This document shows positions 24,353 to 32,723 of a stretch of DNA of 64,000 nt, in pieces. The notes beneath the pieces were generated by a model. That model was not told the origin of the DNA, made no database searches, and saw only the letters and a program-made list of their open reading frames with translations. This DNA comes from Xylanimonas oleitrophica (GTDB lineage Bacteria > Actinomycetota > Actinomycetes > Actinomycetales > Cellulomonadaceae). Every line of letters starts with the position of its first letter. The stretch's first letter is position 1. Made by a program: the position numbers and the translations under genes. The stretch spans positions 248,001 to 312,000 of the forward strand of contig NZ_QKWH01000002.1 of the NCBI RefSeq assembly GCF_003244315.1. The letters run 5' to 3'.

Positions 24353-25567
24353 GTGACCACGAACGACTGGACCGACGCCGGCTTCTCCACCCGTTCCATC
24401 CACGCCGGGCAGGACCCGGACCCGACGACGGGCGCCGTCGTCCCCCCGGTCTTCCTGACCTCCACGTACAAGCAGGACGGCGTGGGCGGCCTGCGCGGCG
24501 GCTACGAGTACTCGCGGTCGGGCAACCCGACCCGTGCCGCGCTCGAGACGGCGCTCGCGGCGGCCGAGACGCCCCGGGGTGGCACGCCGGCGCGAGGCTT
24601 CGCGTTCGCCTCCGGCCTCGCCGCCGAGGACACGCTGATGCGGGCGGTGCTGCGCCCCGGTGACCACGTGATCCTGCCCGACGACGCGTACGGCGGCTCG
24701 TACCGCCTGGTGGCCCGGGTCTTCGGCGCGTGGGGCGTCGAGCACACCCCGGTGGACCTGACGGACCTGGACGCCGTGGCGGCCGCGGTGCGGCCGGGCT
24801 CCACCCGGCTGGTGTGGGTGGAGACGCCCACCAACCCGCTGCTCGGCATCAGCGACATCGCGGCGCTGGCGTCCCTCGCGCACGACGCCGGTGCGCTGCT
24901 GCTGGTGGACAACACCTTCGCCACGCCGTACCTGCAGACGCCGCTGGCGCTCGGTGCGGACGTCGTCGTGCACTCGACCACCAAGTACGTGGGCGGCCAC
25001 AGCGACGTGGTGGGCGGCGCGCTGGTCGTGGCCGACGGCGTCACCATCCCCGGTGGCCTGGTCTCGCCCGACGGCGCCACCGACGTCGCCTCCGCCGTGG
25101 CGTTCCTGCAGAACGCCTCGGGCGCGGTGGCGGACCCGTTCGCCTCCTGGCTCACGCTGCGCGGCCTCAAGACGCTCGCGGTGCGCATGGAGCGCCACCA
25201 GGCCAACGCGCTGGCCGTGGCGCGCTTCCTCGAGTCGCACCCTCGGGTCACGCGGGTGCTGTACCCGGGGCTGTCCTCGCACCCCGGTCACGAGCTCGCT
25301 GCGAAGCAGATGCGCGGGTTCGGCGGCATGGTCTCGTTCCAGGTGGGGTCGGAGGCCAAGGCGCTCGACGTCGTGGACCGCACGCACGTGTTCACGCTCG
25401 CCGAGTCGCTGGGCGGCGTGGAGTCGCTGATCGAGCACCCGGGCCGGATGACGCACGCGTCGGTGGCCGGCTCGGCCCTCGAGGTGCCCGCCGACCTGGT
25501 GCGCCTCTCGGTGGGGATCGAGGACGCCGAGGACCTGGTGGCCGACCTGGAGCGTGCGCTCGACTGA
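24353..25567 (+). CDS. metB: Cystathionine gamma-synthase/lyase family PLP enzyme
   Basis: Makes cystathionine from an activated homoserine and cysteine, or cleaves cystathionine in the reverse pathway. 404 residues, fold-type I PLP enzyme: YEYSRSGNPTR (51-61), the DDAYGGSYRL phosphate-binding run, DNTFATPYLQ, and the PLP lysine in HSTTKYVGGHSD (Lys211). The C-terminal SLGGVESLIEHPGRMTHAS is typical. Sequence resembles mycobacterial MetB closely. With cbs in the same window a gamma-lyase role is equally possible; sequence alone does not separate them. GTG at 24353 fits a leaderless start. Confidence 0.93.
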   Translation: MTTNDWTDAGFSTRSIHAGQDPDPTTGAVVPPVFLTSTYKQDGVGGLRGGYEYSRSGNPTRAALETALAAAETPRGGTPARGFAFASGLAAEDTLMRAVLRPGDHVILPDDAYGGSYRLVARVFGAWGVEHTPVDLTDLDAVAAAVRPGSTRLVWVETPTNPLLGISDIAALASLAHDAGALLLVDNTFATPYLQTPLALGADVVVHSTTKYVGGHSDVVGGALVVADGVTIPGGLVSPDGATDVASAVAFLQNASGAVADPFASWLTLRGLKTLAVRMERHQANALAVARFLESHPRVTRVLYPGLSSHPGHELAAKQMRGFGGMVSFQVGSEAKALDVVDRTHVFTLAESLGGVESLIEHPGRMTHASVAGSALEVPADLVRLSVGIEDAEDLVADLERALD

Positions 25568-25624
25568 CGGGTGAACGGACCGTGCAGATCGTGTCTGCGC
25601 AGGCGAGAGCGCTGCCGGGGTCCG

Positions 25625-25630
25625 TACTGT
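25625..25630 (+). promoter_or_regulatory. Leaderless-type -10 box
   Basis: TACTGT, six bases before the ATG at 25637. Confidence 0.5.
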
Positions 25631-25636
25631 GAGCAC

Positions 25637-26905
25637 ATGAGTGCCGACCGTGCGCCGTCAGGTGCCGATGCCGTCCCCCTGAGTGTCCGTGCCGCCGCGG
25701 CGTGGTCGTGGCGTGTGCTGCTCATCGGAGCGATGCTCGCCGGGGTCGTCTGGCTGACCGCGAAGCTGAGCACCATCGTCGTGCCGGTGGCCGTGGCCCT
25801 GCTGCTCACGGTGCTGCTGCGGCCGGTGCGCTCGTTCCTCGAGCGGGTGCGCTTCCCGCGCGGGCTGGCCACCGCCACGGCCATCGTCGGGTTCATCCTC
25901 GTGGTCACGGCGCTGGTGTCCCTGGCGGGGCGTCAGATCGTCTCGGGGTTCGCCGACCTGGCCGACCAGGCGGTGGCGGGCTTCAACGAGGTGCGCGACT
26001 GGCTGGCCGACGGGCCGCTGGGCATCGACAACGACCAGCTCAACGAGTACTGGGACCAGCTCTCGGGCGCGATCACCGACGGTGCCGGGGCGTCCTCGAT
26101 CGTGACCGGCGCGCTCGGCGCCGCCACCACGGTGGGGCATGTGCTCGTCGGTGCGCTCATCGCGCTGTTCTGCACGATCTTCTTCCTGCAGGACGGCCGC
26201 AGCATCTGGACCTGGCTGGTGAACCTGCTGCCGATCGCGTCCCGCGAGAAGGTCCACCAGGCCGGCCGTCGCGCGATCGTCACGCTGTCGGCCTACGTGC
26301 GCACGCAGATCCTCGTGGCGCTCGTGGACGCCGTCGGCATCGGCGTGGGTGCCGCGTTCTTCGTGCCGGCGCTCGCGCTGCCCATCGGCATCCTGGTGTT
26401 CGTCGGGTCGTTCATCCCGATCATCGGTGCGATCGTCACCGGCGCGATCGCCGTCGCCGTGGTGCTGGTGGCGCAGGGCTGGGTCGCGGCCCTCATCATG
26501 CTCGGCATCGTGCTGCTCGTGCAGCAGGCCGAGAGCCACATCCTGCAGCCGTTCCTCATGGGTCACGCCGTCTCGCTGCACCCGGTGGCCGTGGTGCTCG
26601 TCGTGGCCGCGGGCAGCCTCGCCGCCGGCATCGTGGGCGCCCTGTTCGCCGTGCCGTTCGCCGCGGTGCTCAACACGTTCCTGCTGTACCTGCACGGGCA
26701 CGACAAGTTCCCCGAGCTGGGCACTGACGACCACGTGCCGCTGCTGCGGCGCAGGCCGCCGTCGTTCTCCGAGCTGGCCGGTACGCTGCGCAGGTCGGGC
26801 CGCGGCGAGAGCGCCGAGGTGCCCGGCGGCGACGACGCCGGGAGCGCGCCGAACAACGCGGGCGCCACCGTGACCCAGGAGGTCAGGGAGGCGCGCGAGG
26901 ACTGA
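25637..26905 (+). CDS. AI-2E family transporter (PerM-like)
   Basis: 422-residue inner-membrane protein of the AI-2 exporter/PerM family. Around eight hydrophobic segments: two near residues 25-65, one at 75-100, then a periplasmic helical loop (about 105-165), and the main block (170-365) with the family signature GSFIPIIGAIVTGAIAV and the HILQPFLMGHAVSLHP run. The charged C-terminal tail (about 370-422) is cytoplasmic. Members export AI-2 or exchange sodium and protons; role here unknown. ATG at 25637 follows a leaderless -10 box; the in-frame start at 25571 is upstream of it. 43 bases before ilvA on the same strand. Confidence 0.9.
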   Translation: MSADRAPSGADAVPLSVRAAAAWSWRVLLIGAMLAGVVWLTAKLSTIVVPVAVALLLTVLLRPVRSFLERVRFPRGLATATAIVGFILVVTALVSLAGRQIVSGFADLADQAVAGFNEVRDWLADGPLGIDNDQLNEYWDQLSGAITDGAGASSIVTGALGAATTVGHVLVGALIALFCTIFFLQDGRSIWTWLVNLLPIASREKVHQAGRRAIVTLSAYVRTQILVALVDAVGIGVGAAFFVPALALPIGILVFVGSFIPIIGAIVTGAIAVAVVLVAQGWVAALIMLGIVLLVQQAESHILQPFLMGHAVSLHPVAVVLVVAAGSLAAGIVGALFAVPFAAVLNTFLLYLHGHDKFPELGTDDHVPLLRRRPPSFSELAGTLRRSGRGESAEVPGGDDAGSAPNNAGATVTQEVREARED

Positions 26906-26948
26906 GCGGCCCGCGCCCGGTTCCCCGGTGCGAGGAGAGAGACCGCCA

Positions 26949-28172
26949 GTGAGCACGACCCCCACCCACCCGCTCGCGGTGACGCTCGACGACGTCCGCG
27001 CGGCGGCTCGGCTGCTCGAGGGCGTGGCCACGCGCACCCCGGTGCAGGCGTTCCGCGCGCTGTCGGAGCCGGTCGGCGCCCCGGTGATGCTCAAGCTGGA
27101 GAACCTGCAGCGTGCGGGCTCCTTCAAGGTGCGTGGTGCCTACACGCGCATGTCGCGGCTGACGGCACAGGAGAAGGCGGCCGGGGTCGTGGCGGCCTCG
27201 GCGGGCAACCACGCCCAGGGCGTCGCGCTCGCGGCCCAGCTCCTGGGCCTCGACGCCGTGGTCTACATGCCGGTGGACGCGCCGCTGCCCAAGCTCGCTG
27301 CGACCCGCGGCTACGGTGCCGACGTGCGCCTGGTGGGGTCCAGCGTCGACGACGCGCTGGTGGCCGCCCGCGCGGAGGCGGCACGCTCTGGCCGCGTGCT
27401 CATCCACCCGTTCGACCACGTCGACGTCGTGGCCGGCCAGGGCACCCTCGCCCTCGAGGTGCTCGAGCAGGTCCCCGACGTCGCCACGATCGTGGTGCCG
27501 CTCGGTGGCGGGGGCCTCGTGGCCGGCATCGCGACGGTGCTGGCCGAGGCCGCGCCGCACGTGCGCGTGGTGGGGGTGCAGGCCGAGCGGGCCGCCGCCT
27601 ACCCGGGCTCGCTCGCGGCCGGCCGGCCGGTGGCGGGGGCGCTGGGCCCCACGATGGCGGACGGCATCGCCGTCGGGACCCCGGGGGAGGTGCCCTTCTC
27701 GATCCTCGACCGGCTGGGCGTGGAGGTGCGCACGGTGAGCGAGGACCAGCTCTCGCGTGCGCTGCTGCTGGTGGCGGAGCGGGCGAAGTCGGTGGTGGAG
27801 CCCTCGGGCGCCGCGGCGGTCGCGGCCGTCATGGCTGCGCCGGGCGACTTCGAGGGTCCTGTGGTGCCGGTGCTCTCCGGCGGGAACATCGACCCGCTGC
27901 TGCTCATGCGGGTCATCCAGCACGGCATGGTCGCCGCGGGCCGCTACCTGCAGCTGCGCGTGCGCGTGGACGACCGGCCCGGCAGCCTCGCCACGCTCGT
28001 CGAGGCTGTGGCGTCGGCGGGCGGCAACATCGTCAACGTGGAGCACTCGCGCACGGACGTCGCCCTCGCCGTCTCCGACGTCATGGTGACGCTGCAGGTC
28101 GAGGCGAAGGGGCCCGAGCACTGCGCCGAGATCGTGGACCGGCTGCGCGGGGCGGGCCTCGAGGTGCTCTGA
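26949..28172 (+). CDS. ilvA: Threonine ammonia-lyase (threonine dehydratase)
   Basis: PLP enzyme converting threonine to 2-oxobutanoate, the entry to isoleucine synthesis. 407 residues: a fold-type II core with PLP lysine in GSFKVRGAY (Lys60), SAGNHAQGVA and the glycine loop VPLGGGGLVAG, followed by one C-terminal ACT domain (VRVDDRPGSLATLVEAVA, about 335-407). A single ACT domain is typical of the shorter form in actinobacteria. GTG at 26949 has AGGAGAG about nine bases upstream; the in-frame start at 26928 has none. Ends at a bidirectional hairpin facing greA. Confidence 0.93.
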   Translation: MSTTPTHPLAVTLDDVRAAARLLEGVATRTPVQAFRALSEPVGAPVMLKLENLQRAGSFKVRGAYTRMSRLTAQEKAAGVVAASAGNHAQGVALAAQLLGLDAVVYMPVDAPLPKLAATRGYGADVRLVGSSVDDALVAARAEAARSGRVLIHPFDHVDVVAGQGTLALEVLEQVPDVATIVVPLGGGGLVAGIATVLAEAAPHVRVVGVQAERAAAYPGSLAAGRPVAGALGPTMADGIAVGTPGEVPFSILDRLGVEVRTVSEDQLSRALLLVAERAKSVVEPSGAAAVAAVMAAPGDFEGPVVPVLSGGNIDPLLLMRVIQHGMVAAGRYLQLRVRVDDRPGSLATLVEAVASAGGNIVNVEHSRTDVALAVSDVMVTLQVEAKGPEHCAEIVDRLRGAGLEVL

Positions 28173-28197
28173 GCCCAGACCCGCACGCGAGGAACGG

Positions 28198-28233
28198 CTG
28201 TGGCCCGGCCCCGACGAGGGGACCGGGCCACAG
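28198..28233. terminator. Bidirectional hairpin terminator
   Basis: Stem of about 14 bp with one mismatch (28198-28212 with 28218-28233) between the convergent ilvA and greA genes. Confidence 0.7.
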
Positions 28234-28256
28234 GCGCACCACGGTGGGGGAGCGCG

Positions 28257-28739
28257 TCAGCCCGCGAAGGGCTTGGCCTCCGTGATCTCGACCGTGAACT
28301 CCTTGCCGTTGGGTGCGGTGTAGCTCACGGTGTCACCGACCGAGTGCCCGTCGATGGCCTCGCCCAGCGGCGAGGTCGGCGAGTAGACGTCGAGGTCGGT
28401 GGTGCCGGCGATCTCGCGGGAGCCCAGGAGGAACGTCATGGGGTCGCCGGCCAGCAGCACGGTCACCACCATGCCCGGCTCGACCTTCCCGTCGTCCGGG
28501 GGCGTGCCGATCTGGACGTTGCGCAGCTTCTCCGTCAGCTCACGGATGCGCGCCTCGTTCTTGGCCTGCTCCTCGCGCGCGGCGTGGTAGCCGCCGTTCT
28601 CCTTGAGGTCGCCCTCGTCGCGGGCGGCGGCGATGCGCTCCGCGATCTCGGTGCGGGCAGGCCCCGAGAGGTGCTCCAGCTCGGCCTTCAGCCGGTCGTG
28701 AGCCTCCTGGGTGAGCCAGGTGACGTTGCTGTCGGTCAC
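28257..28739 (-). CDS. greA: Transcription elongation factor GreA
   Basis: Rescues backtracked RNA polymerase by stimulating transcript cleavage. 160 residues: an N-terminal coiled coil (about 10-80) whose tip carries the acidic residues in RDEGDLKENGGYH, and a C-terminal FKBP-like globular domain (about 85-160, with GDTVSYTAPNGKEF). GTG at 28739 is preceded by AAAGGAGAG. The order greA, DUF4307, mca matches Mycobacterium tuberculosis Rv1080c-Rv1082. A -10-like TACCCT lies about 110 bases upstream on the minus strand. Confidence 0.95.
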   Translation of the reverse strand: MTDSNVTWLTQEAHDRLKAELEHLSGPARTEIAERIAAARDEGDLKENGGYHAAREEQAKNEARIRELTEKLRNVQIGTPPDDGKVEPGMVVTVLLAGDPMTFLLGSREIAGTTDLDVYSPTSPLGEAIDGHSVGDTVSYTAPNGKEFTVEITEAKPFAG

Positions 28740-28941
28740 GAGGGCTCTCCTTTCGTGGTGCTCGTATGCCTGGCCCTGGCCGCGCGTGTACGGCCGACGG
28801 GCGTCGGCACGCGCGTCGGCTGGTTGTCAGGACAGCGTGTGAATCCCTCAGGGTAGCCCGTCTCGCCTGGCTCGGGGCAACTTGCGCCCCGGTGAGTCGG
28901 CGGCGGTGAGCCGGCGGTGAGTCGGCGGCGAGTCTCCGGTG
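28740..28941 (-). promoter_or_regulatory. greA leader region with short tandem repeats
   Basis: About 200 bases without a gene, between DUF4307 and greA on the same strand. It holds the greA ribosome-binding site and, at 28891-28935, three GC-rich tandem units built on GGTGAGTCGGCGG. No hairpin terminator stands out, so part of greA expression may come from DUF4307. Confidence 0.4.
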
Positions 28942-29430
28942 TCAGGCGGGGCGGCAGCCCTCGACCACGCCCGTGTCGGCCTGCTGGGAGGTGCGCAGCG
29001 TGACCGAGTAGCGGCTCGTGCGCGTCTCGCTCGGACCCACCTCGACGTCCATCGTGCCCACCTGGGCGAAGCTGGACGACATCGCCTCGACCGTGCACAC
29101 CGCCGTCGTGCCCACCGGCATCGACACCTGGAAGTCGATCTCGACCTCCTCGGCGCTGACCACCCGGTAGGAGACGACGTCGCCCGTGACCGGGTTCTGC
29201 TGGTGCTGGGACGCGGCGATCCACGCGACCGCGGCCACCGCCACGGCGATCGCGGCAGCGGCCGCCGCCTTGGCACCGCGGCTCAGCCCGGGGCCGCGGT
29301 GACCGCCGTCGTCCGGCTCGAGCGCCTCGCCCCCCGGGGTCCCCGGGGGCACCTCGCCACGGCCGGCGGGGGTGCGCCGACCGCGCCCGTACCGGTCGGC
29401 GGGCGGCGTGGGCGGGGTAGGGGTGCTCAT
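28942..29430 (-). CDS. DUF4307 membrane protein
   Basis: 162 residues. A Pro/Arg/Gly-rich cytoplasmic N-terminus (1-60), one membrane helix (about 63-85, AAAAAAIAVAVAAVAWIAA), then an extracytoplasmic domain of about 75 residues (VVSYRVVSAEEVEIDFQVSM, CTVEAMSSSFAQVGTMDVEV) with two cysteines that could pair. This is the DUF4307 family, conserved beside mca and greA in actinobacteria and of unknown function. ATG at 29430 is the first start that avoids overlap with mca. An ACAATC box seven bases upstream on the minus strand would fit a leaderless start. Divergent from mca. Confidence 0.8.
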   Translation of the reverse strand: MSTPTPPTPPADRYGRGRRTPAGRGEVPPGTPGGEALEPDDGGHRGPGLSRGAKAAAAAAIAVAVAAVAWIAASQHQQNPVTGDVVSYRVVSAEEVEIDFQVSMPVGTTAVCTVEAMSSSFAQVGTMDVEVGPSETRTSRYSVTLRTSQQADTGVVEGCRPA

Positions 29431-29508
29431 GGAGGATGATTGTGGTCCATGAGCGCGGTGCGGCTCGACCCGCGCCGACGTCGAACCCCACGACCTTGGA
29501 GGTCTGTC

Positions 29509-30432
29509 TTGACCAGCGCTCCCGTCGGCACCCCCGGCCGCCTGCGGCTGATGGCGGTGCACGCGCACCCCGACGACGAGTCGAGCAAGGGCGCCGCGAC
29601 CACCGCGAGGTACGCGGCCGAGGGGGTCGAGGTGCTGGTCGTCACCTGCACGGGCGGGGAGCGCGGCGACGTCCTCAACCCCTCCTACGCGGTGCCGGAG
29701 GGGCACTCCTTCGACACGCTCGAGGCCAAGCGCGCCGTCCGCCGGCTCGAGATGGCGGCGGCGGCCCAGGCGCTGGGCGTGCAGCAGCACTGGCTCGGCT
29801 TCGTGGATTCCGGGCTGCCCGAGGGCGACCCGTTGCCCCCGCTGCCCGACGACGCGTTCGCCCTGGTGCCCCTGGAGGAGGCCGCTGCCCCGCTGGTCGA
29901 GGCCGTGCGCCGGTTCCGCCCGCACGTCATCACCACCTACGACCCCAGCGGCGGGTACCCGCACCCGGACCACATCTACACGCACACCGTCACCGCGGAG
30001 GCGTGGGAGGCGGCCGGCGACGCGTCGCGCTACGTCGTCGACGGCGGTGCCGAGCCGTGGACGCCCCTCAAGCTGTACTACAACCACGGGTTCTCCGTGG
30101 AGCGGCTGCGCACGGTGCACGAGGCGATGCTCGGCGCCGGCCTGGAGTCGCCGTTCGGCGACTGGATCTCCTCCCGCACCGCCCGTGAGATCCCCGAGCG
30201 TCCCGTCACCACCAAGGTGCCGGTGGCGGAGTTCTTCGCCCGGCGCGACGCCGCCCTGACGGCGCACGCCTCCCAGATCGACCCGGCCGGGTTCTTCTTC
30301 GCCGTGCCGCGGGACGTCGAGGCCGACGTGTGGCCGTGGGAGGAGTACGAGCTCGCCGAGTCCCGGGTCGAGACGTCGATCCCCGAGGACGACCTGTTCG
30401 CCGGCATCCGTGGCACGGAGGTGGCCCGATGA
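29509..30432 (+). CDS. mca: Mycothiol S-conjugate amidase
   Basis: Zinc amidase that splits mycothiol S-conjugates into a mercapturic acid for export and glucosaminyl-inositol for recycling. 307 residues of the LmbE/MshB fold; zinc ligands are in HAHPDDES (His20, Asp23) and HPDH (His152, with Asp154 and His155). The length and the WEEYELAESRVET tail match Mca rather than MshB. TTG at 29509 is chosen because GGAGG lies six bases upstream; the in-frame ATG at 29440 would overlap the DUF4307 promoter. The stop overlaps the next start (ATGA, 30429-30432). Confidence 0.93.
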   Translation: MTSAPVGTPGRLRLMAVHAHPDDESSKGAATTARYAAEGVEVLVVTCTGGERGDVLNPSYAVPEGHSFDTLEAKRAVRRLEMAAAAQALGVQQHWLGFVDSGLPEGDPLPPLPDDAFALVPLEEAAAPLVEAVRRFRPHVITTYDPSGGYPHPDHIYTHTVTAEAWEAAGDASRYVVDGGAEPWTPLKLYYNHGFSVERLRTVHEAMLGAGLESPFGDWISSRTAREIPERPVTTKVPVAEFFARRDAALTAHASQIDPAGFFFAVPRDVEADVWPWEEYELAESRVETSIPEDDLFAGIRGTEVAR

Positions 30433-30845
30433 GCGCCCTGCACACCCTGACCGCGGTGCTCGCCGCCGCGCCGTCCCCCTCCCCGACGAGCCCTGCCCGC
30501 CAGCTCGAGTCGACCGACGTGACGCCCGGCCTGGCCGGGTTCCTCGCCACCTTCCTGCTGGTGGTGGCGGCCATGTCGCTGTTCCTGCTGCTGACCCGCT
30601 CGATGCGCCGCACCTCCCACAACGCGCGGCTCGCAGGCATCGAGGTCCCCGAGCCCAAGCGGGTCGGCGGCGCCACGCGCGTGCCCGTCGCCGAGGGGCC
30701 GGCGGGCGACGCCGCCGAGGGACCGGAGCACGCGGGCGACGCGGAGCCGGAGACGGAGCCGGAGACCGAGCCGGACGCCGAGAGGGACGCCGAGACGGAC
30801 GAGGAGCCGGGCGCCGAGGGCGGGCCGGGCACCGCGCGCGCATGA
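30429..30845 (+). CDS. Small single-span membrane protein of the mca operon
   Basis: 138 residues. A Pro/Ser-rich N-terminus, one hydrophobic helix (about 36-58, LAGFLATFLLVVAAMSLFLLL), a short conserved basic run (RSMRRTSHNARLAG) and a long acidic tail (Glu/Asp/Pro repeats, about 75-138). A protein of this layout follows mca in other actinobacteria (Rv1083 position in M. tuberculosis). Function unknown. Start and stop each overlap the neighbouring genes by four bases (ATGA), so translation is coupled with mca and the nitrilase. Confidence 0.8.
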   Translation: MSALHTLTAVLAAAPSPSPTSPARQLESTDVTPGLAGFLATFLLVVAAMSLFLLLTRSMRRTSHNARLAGIEVPEPKRVGGATRVPVAEGPAGDAAEGPEHAGDAEPETEPETEPDAERDAETDEEPGAEGGPGTARA

Positions 30846-31651
30846 CGTCGCCGGTGCGGGTCACGGTCGCCCAGGTGGAGGTCTCGGGCGACCACGGGGC
30901 CAACCGCGCCGTCGTGGCCGACGTCGTGCGGGAGGCCGCGCGCGTGGGAGCTCAGCTCGTGGTGCTGCCCGAGTACGCGTCGGGCTACGACCCGCGGGGC
31001 GTGGGCGCCGAGCACGCCGAGCCCGTGGACGGCCCGTTCGTGACGCACCTGCGCTCGCTGGCGCGCGAGCACGGGCTGACCGTGGTCGCGGGCACGACGC
31101 TCCCGGGCGAGGCGGGCGACGGTGCCCGCGGCGTCAACGCGGTGGTGGCGGTGGCGGCGTCGGGCGACCTCGCGGGGGTGTACCGCAAGGTGCACCTGTA
31201 CGACGCCTTCGGCACGCGTGAGTCGGACCGGCTCGAGCCGGGACCGGTGGACGCGCCGCCGCTCGTGGTGCCGGTGGGGGACCTGCGGTTCGGCGTGATG
31301 ACCTGCTACGACCTGCGCTTCCCGGAGTCGGCCCGCCGTCTGGTGGACGCGGGCGCGCAGGTGCTCCTGGTGCCCGCGGCGTGGGTCGCCGGCCCTCTCA
31401 AGGCCGACCACTGGACCACGCTGCTGCGCGCCCGGGCGATCGAGAACACCGCCGTGGTGGTCGGGGTGGGCATGGCGGGCAAGGGCGTCACCGGGCGCTC
31501 GCTGCTCGTGGGGCCCGACGGCGTCGTCGGGCTGGAGCTGGGGGAGCGGGCCGAGGTCCGCACCGTGGACCTGGACCCGGCTCCGCTGGCCGCTGCGCGC
31601 GAGGCGAACCCGTCGCTGGCGAACCGCCGCTACGCCGTCGTGCCGCGCTGA
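30842..31651 (+). CDS. Carbon-nitrogen hydrolase (nitrilase superfamily amidase)
   Basis: 269-residue omega-amidase-like enzyme. The catalytic triad is visible: Glu44 (LPEYASGYD), Lys116 (VYRKVHLYD) and Cys155 (MTCYDLRFPE). It is nearest in style to the deaminated-glutathione amidase/omega-amidase branch. Position is informative: coupled by ATGA overlap to the membrane protein after mca, where mycobacteria have a thioredoxin-like gene instead. A role in mycothiol or thiol-metabolite repair is my inference. ATG at 30842 is the only start compatible with the domain. The stop codon lies within a small hairpin shared with the convergent hemolysin III gene. Confidence 0.88.
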   Translation: MTSPVRVTVAQVEVSGDHGANRAVVADVVREAARVGAQLVVLPEYASGYDPRGVGAEHAEPVDGPFVTHLRSLAREHGLTVVAGTTLPGEAGDGARGVNAVVAVAASGDLAGVYRKVHLYDAFGTRESDRLEPGPVDAPPLVVPVGDLRFGVMTCYDLRFPESARRLVDAGAQVLLVPAAWVAGPLKADHWTTLLRARAIENTAVVVGVGMAGKGVTGRSLLVGPDGVVGLELGERAEVRTVDLDPAPLAAAREANPSLANRRYAVVPR

Positions 31652-31668
31652 CGGTGCCGCGCCGTCAG
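31648..31668. terminator. Small hairpin containing two convergent stop codons
   Basis: A 9-bp stem (one G-T pair) and 3-base loop that includes the nitrilase TGA on one strand and the hemolysin III TGA on the other; only 13 bases separate the two genes. Confidence 0.45.
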
Positions 31669-32507
31669 ACGGCGGCGATGAAGATCGCCACGGTGTGGCA
31701 GGCGAACCCGGCGACCGTCAGGGCGTGGAAGATCTCGTGGAACCCGAACCAGCGCGGGGACGGATCGGGGAACTTGGTGCCGTAGACGATCGCACCGAGC
31801 GTGTAGGCGAGGCCGCCGGCCACCACGAGCCAGACGACGGCGGCCCCGCCGCCGGCCCAGAACTGGCCCATGTAGGCCATCGCGACCCAGCCGAGCGCGA
31901 GGTAGACGGGCACGTAGACCCAGCGCGGGGCGTTGATCCACAGCACGCGCGCCAGCAGGCCGAGCACGGCACCGCTCCACACGATCACGAGCAGGGTGGT
32001 GGCGGTGCGCGGTGGCAGCAGCAGCACGGCCAGGGGCGTGTACGTGCCGGCGATGATGAGGAAGATGTTGGAGTGGTCCAGCCGTCGTAGCGCCAGGGCG
32101 GCCTTCGCGGACCAGGTGCCGCGGTGGTACACGGCGCTGGTGCCGAACAGCAGGAGCGAGGTCAGGGCGAAGACGGCCGCGGCGACCTTGCCGGCGACGG
32201 GCGGCGCCAGCACCACGAGCACGATGCCGGCGGCCAGGGCGAGGGGAGCCGTGACGGCGTGGATCCAGCCGCGCAGCCGCGGCTTGAGCTGCGCGACGGC
32301 CACGGAGACCGTCTGGACGGTCTGGATCACGGCGCTGCGGGCGTCGACGGCCACCTCGCGGGCGCCGTCGGCTGCGGCGGACGCGGCCTTCTGCGCGCCG
32401 TCGGCTGCGGCGGACGCGGCCTTCTGGGCACCGGCTGCGGCGTCGCGGGCGACGTCGGCGGGGCGGGGCAGGTCGTCGGGGCGGCGGTGGTCGGCGGCGG
32501 CTGCCAC
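31665..32507 (-). CDS. Hemolysin III/PAQR family membrane protein
   Basis: 280 residues. Residues 1-70 are an Ala-rich amphipathic leader with a direct repeat (GAQKAASAAAD twice). The rest is the seven-helix hemolysin III/YqfA (PAQR) domain, including the metal-site residues: SAVYHR, DHSNIF and HEIFHALTVAGFACH (three histidines). Family members are putative zinc-dependent hydrolases or receptors; function here unknown. GTG at 32507 has AGGAGG six bases upstream. Same position as Rv1085c relative to mca and the prenyltransferase in M. tuberculosis. Confidence 0.88.
   Translation of the reverse strand: MAAAADHRRPDDLPRPADVARDAAAGAQKAASAAADGAQKAASAAADGAREVAVDARSAVIQTVQTVSVAVAQLKPRLRGWIHAVTAPLALAAGIVLVVLAPPVAGKVAAAVFALTSLLLFGTSAVYHRGTWSAKAALALRRLDHSNIFLIIAGTYTPLAVLLLPPRTATTLLVIVWSGAVLGLLARVLWINAPRWVYVPVYLALGWVAMAYMGQFWAGGGAAVVWLVVAGGLAYTLGAIVYGTKFPDPSPRWFGFHEIFHALTVAGFACHTVAIFIAAV
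32362..32427 (-). repeat. 33-base tandem repeat inside hemolysin III gene
   Basis: Two units (32362-32394, 32395-32427) differing at the last base, coding for the Ala-rich leader; a partial third unit follows. Confidence 0.75.
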
Positions 32508-32711
32508 GAGTGCCTCCTGGCGTGTGTGCTGTGCGGTCGGGGAGGAGTGTCCCGGCGGGGCGAGACACCAACCTACGGTTCCGTAGGTTACGCCACCGTA
32601 GGCCCGTCCGCGCCCTGGTGGCAGGGGTTGCCCCGGGCGCGTGTTGTGAAGATCGTGCGACGGGCGCGGCGCCCTCGCACGCGGCCGTCGAGAGGCCGCT
32701 CCGCCGCCCGG

Positions 32712-32717
32712 TACCGT
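32712..32717 (+). promoter_or_regulatory. Leaderless-type -10 box
   Basis: TACCGT, six bases before the GTG at 32724. Confidence 0.5.
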
Positions 32718-32723
32718 GGCCCC

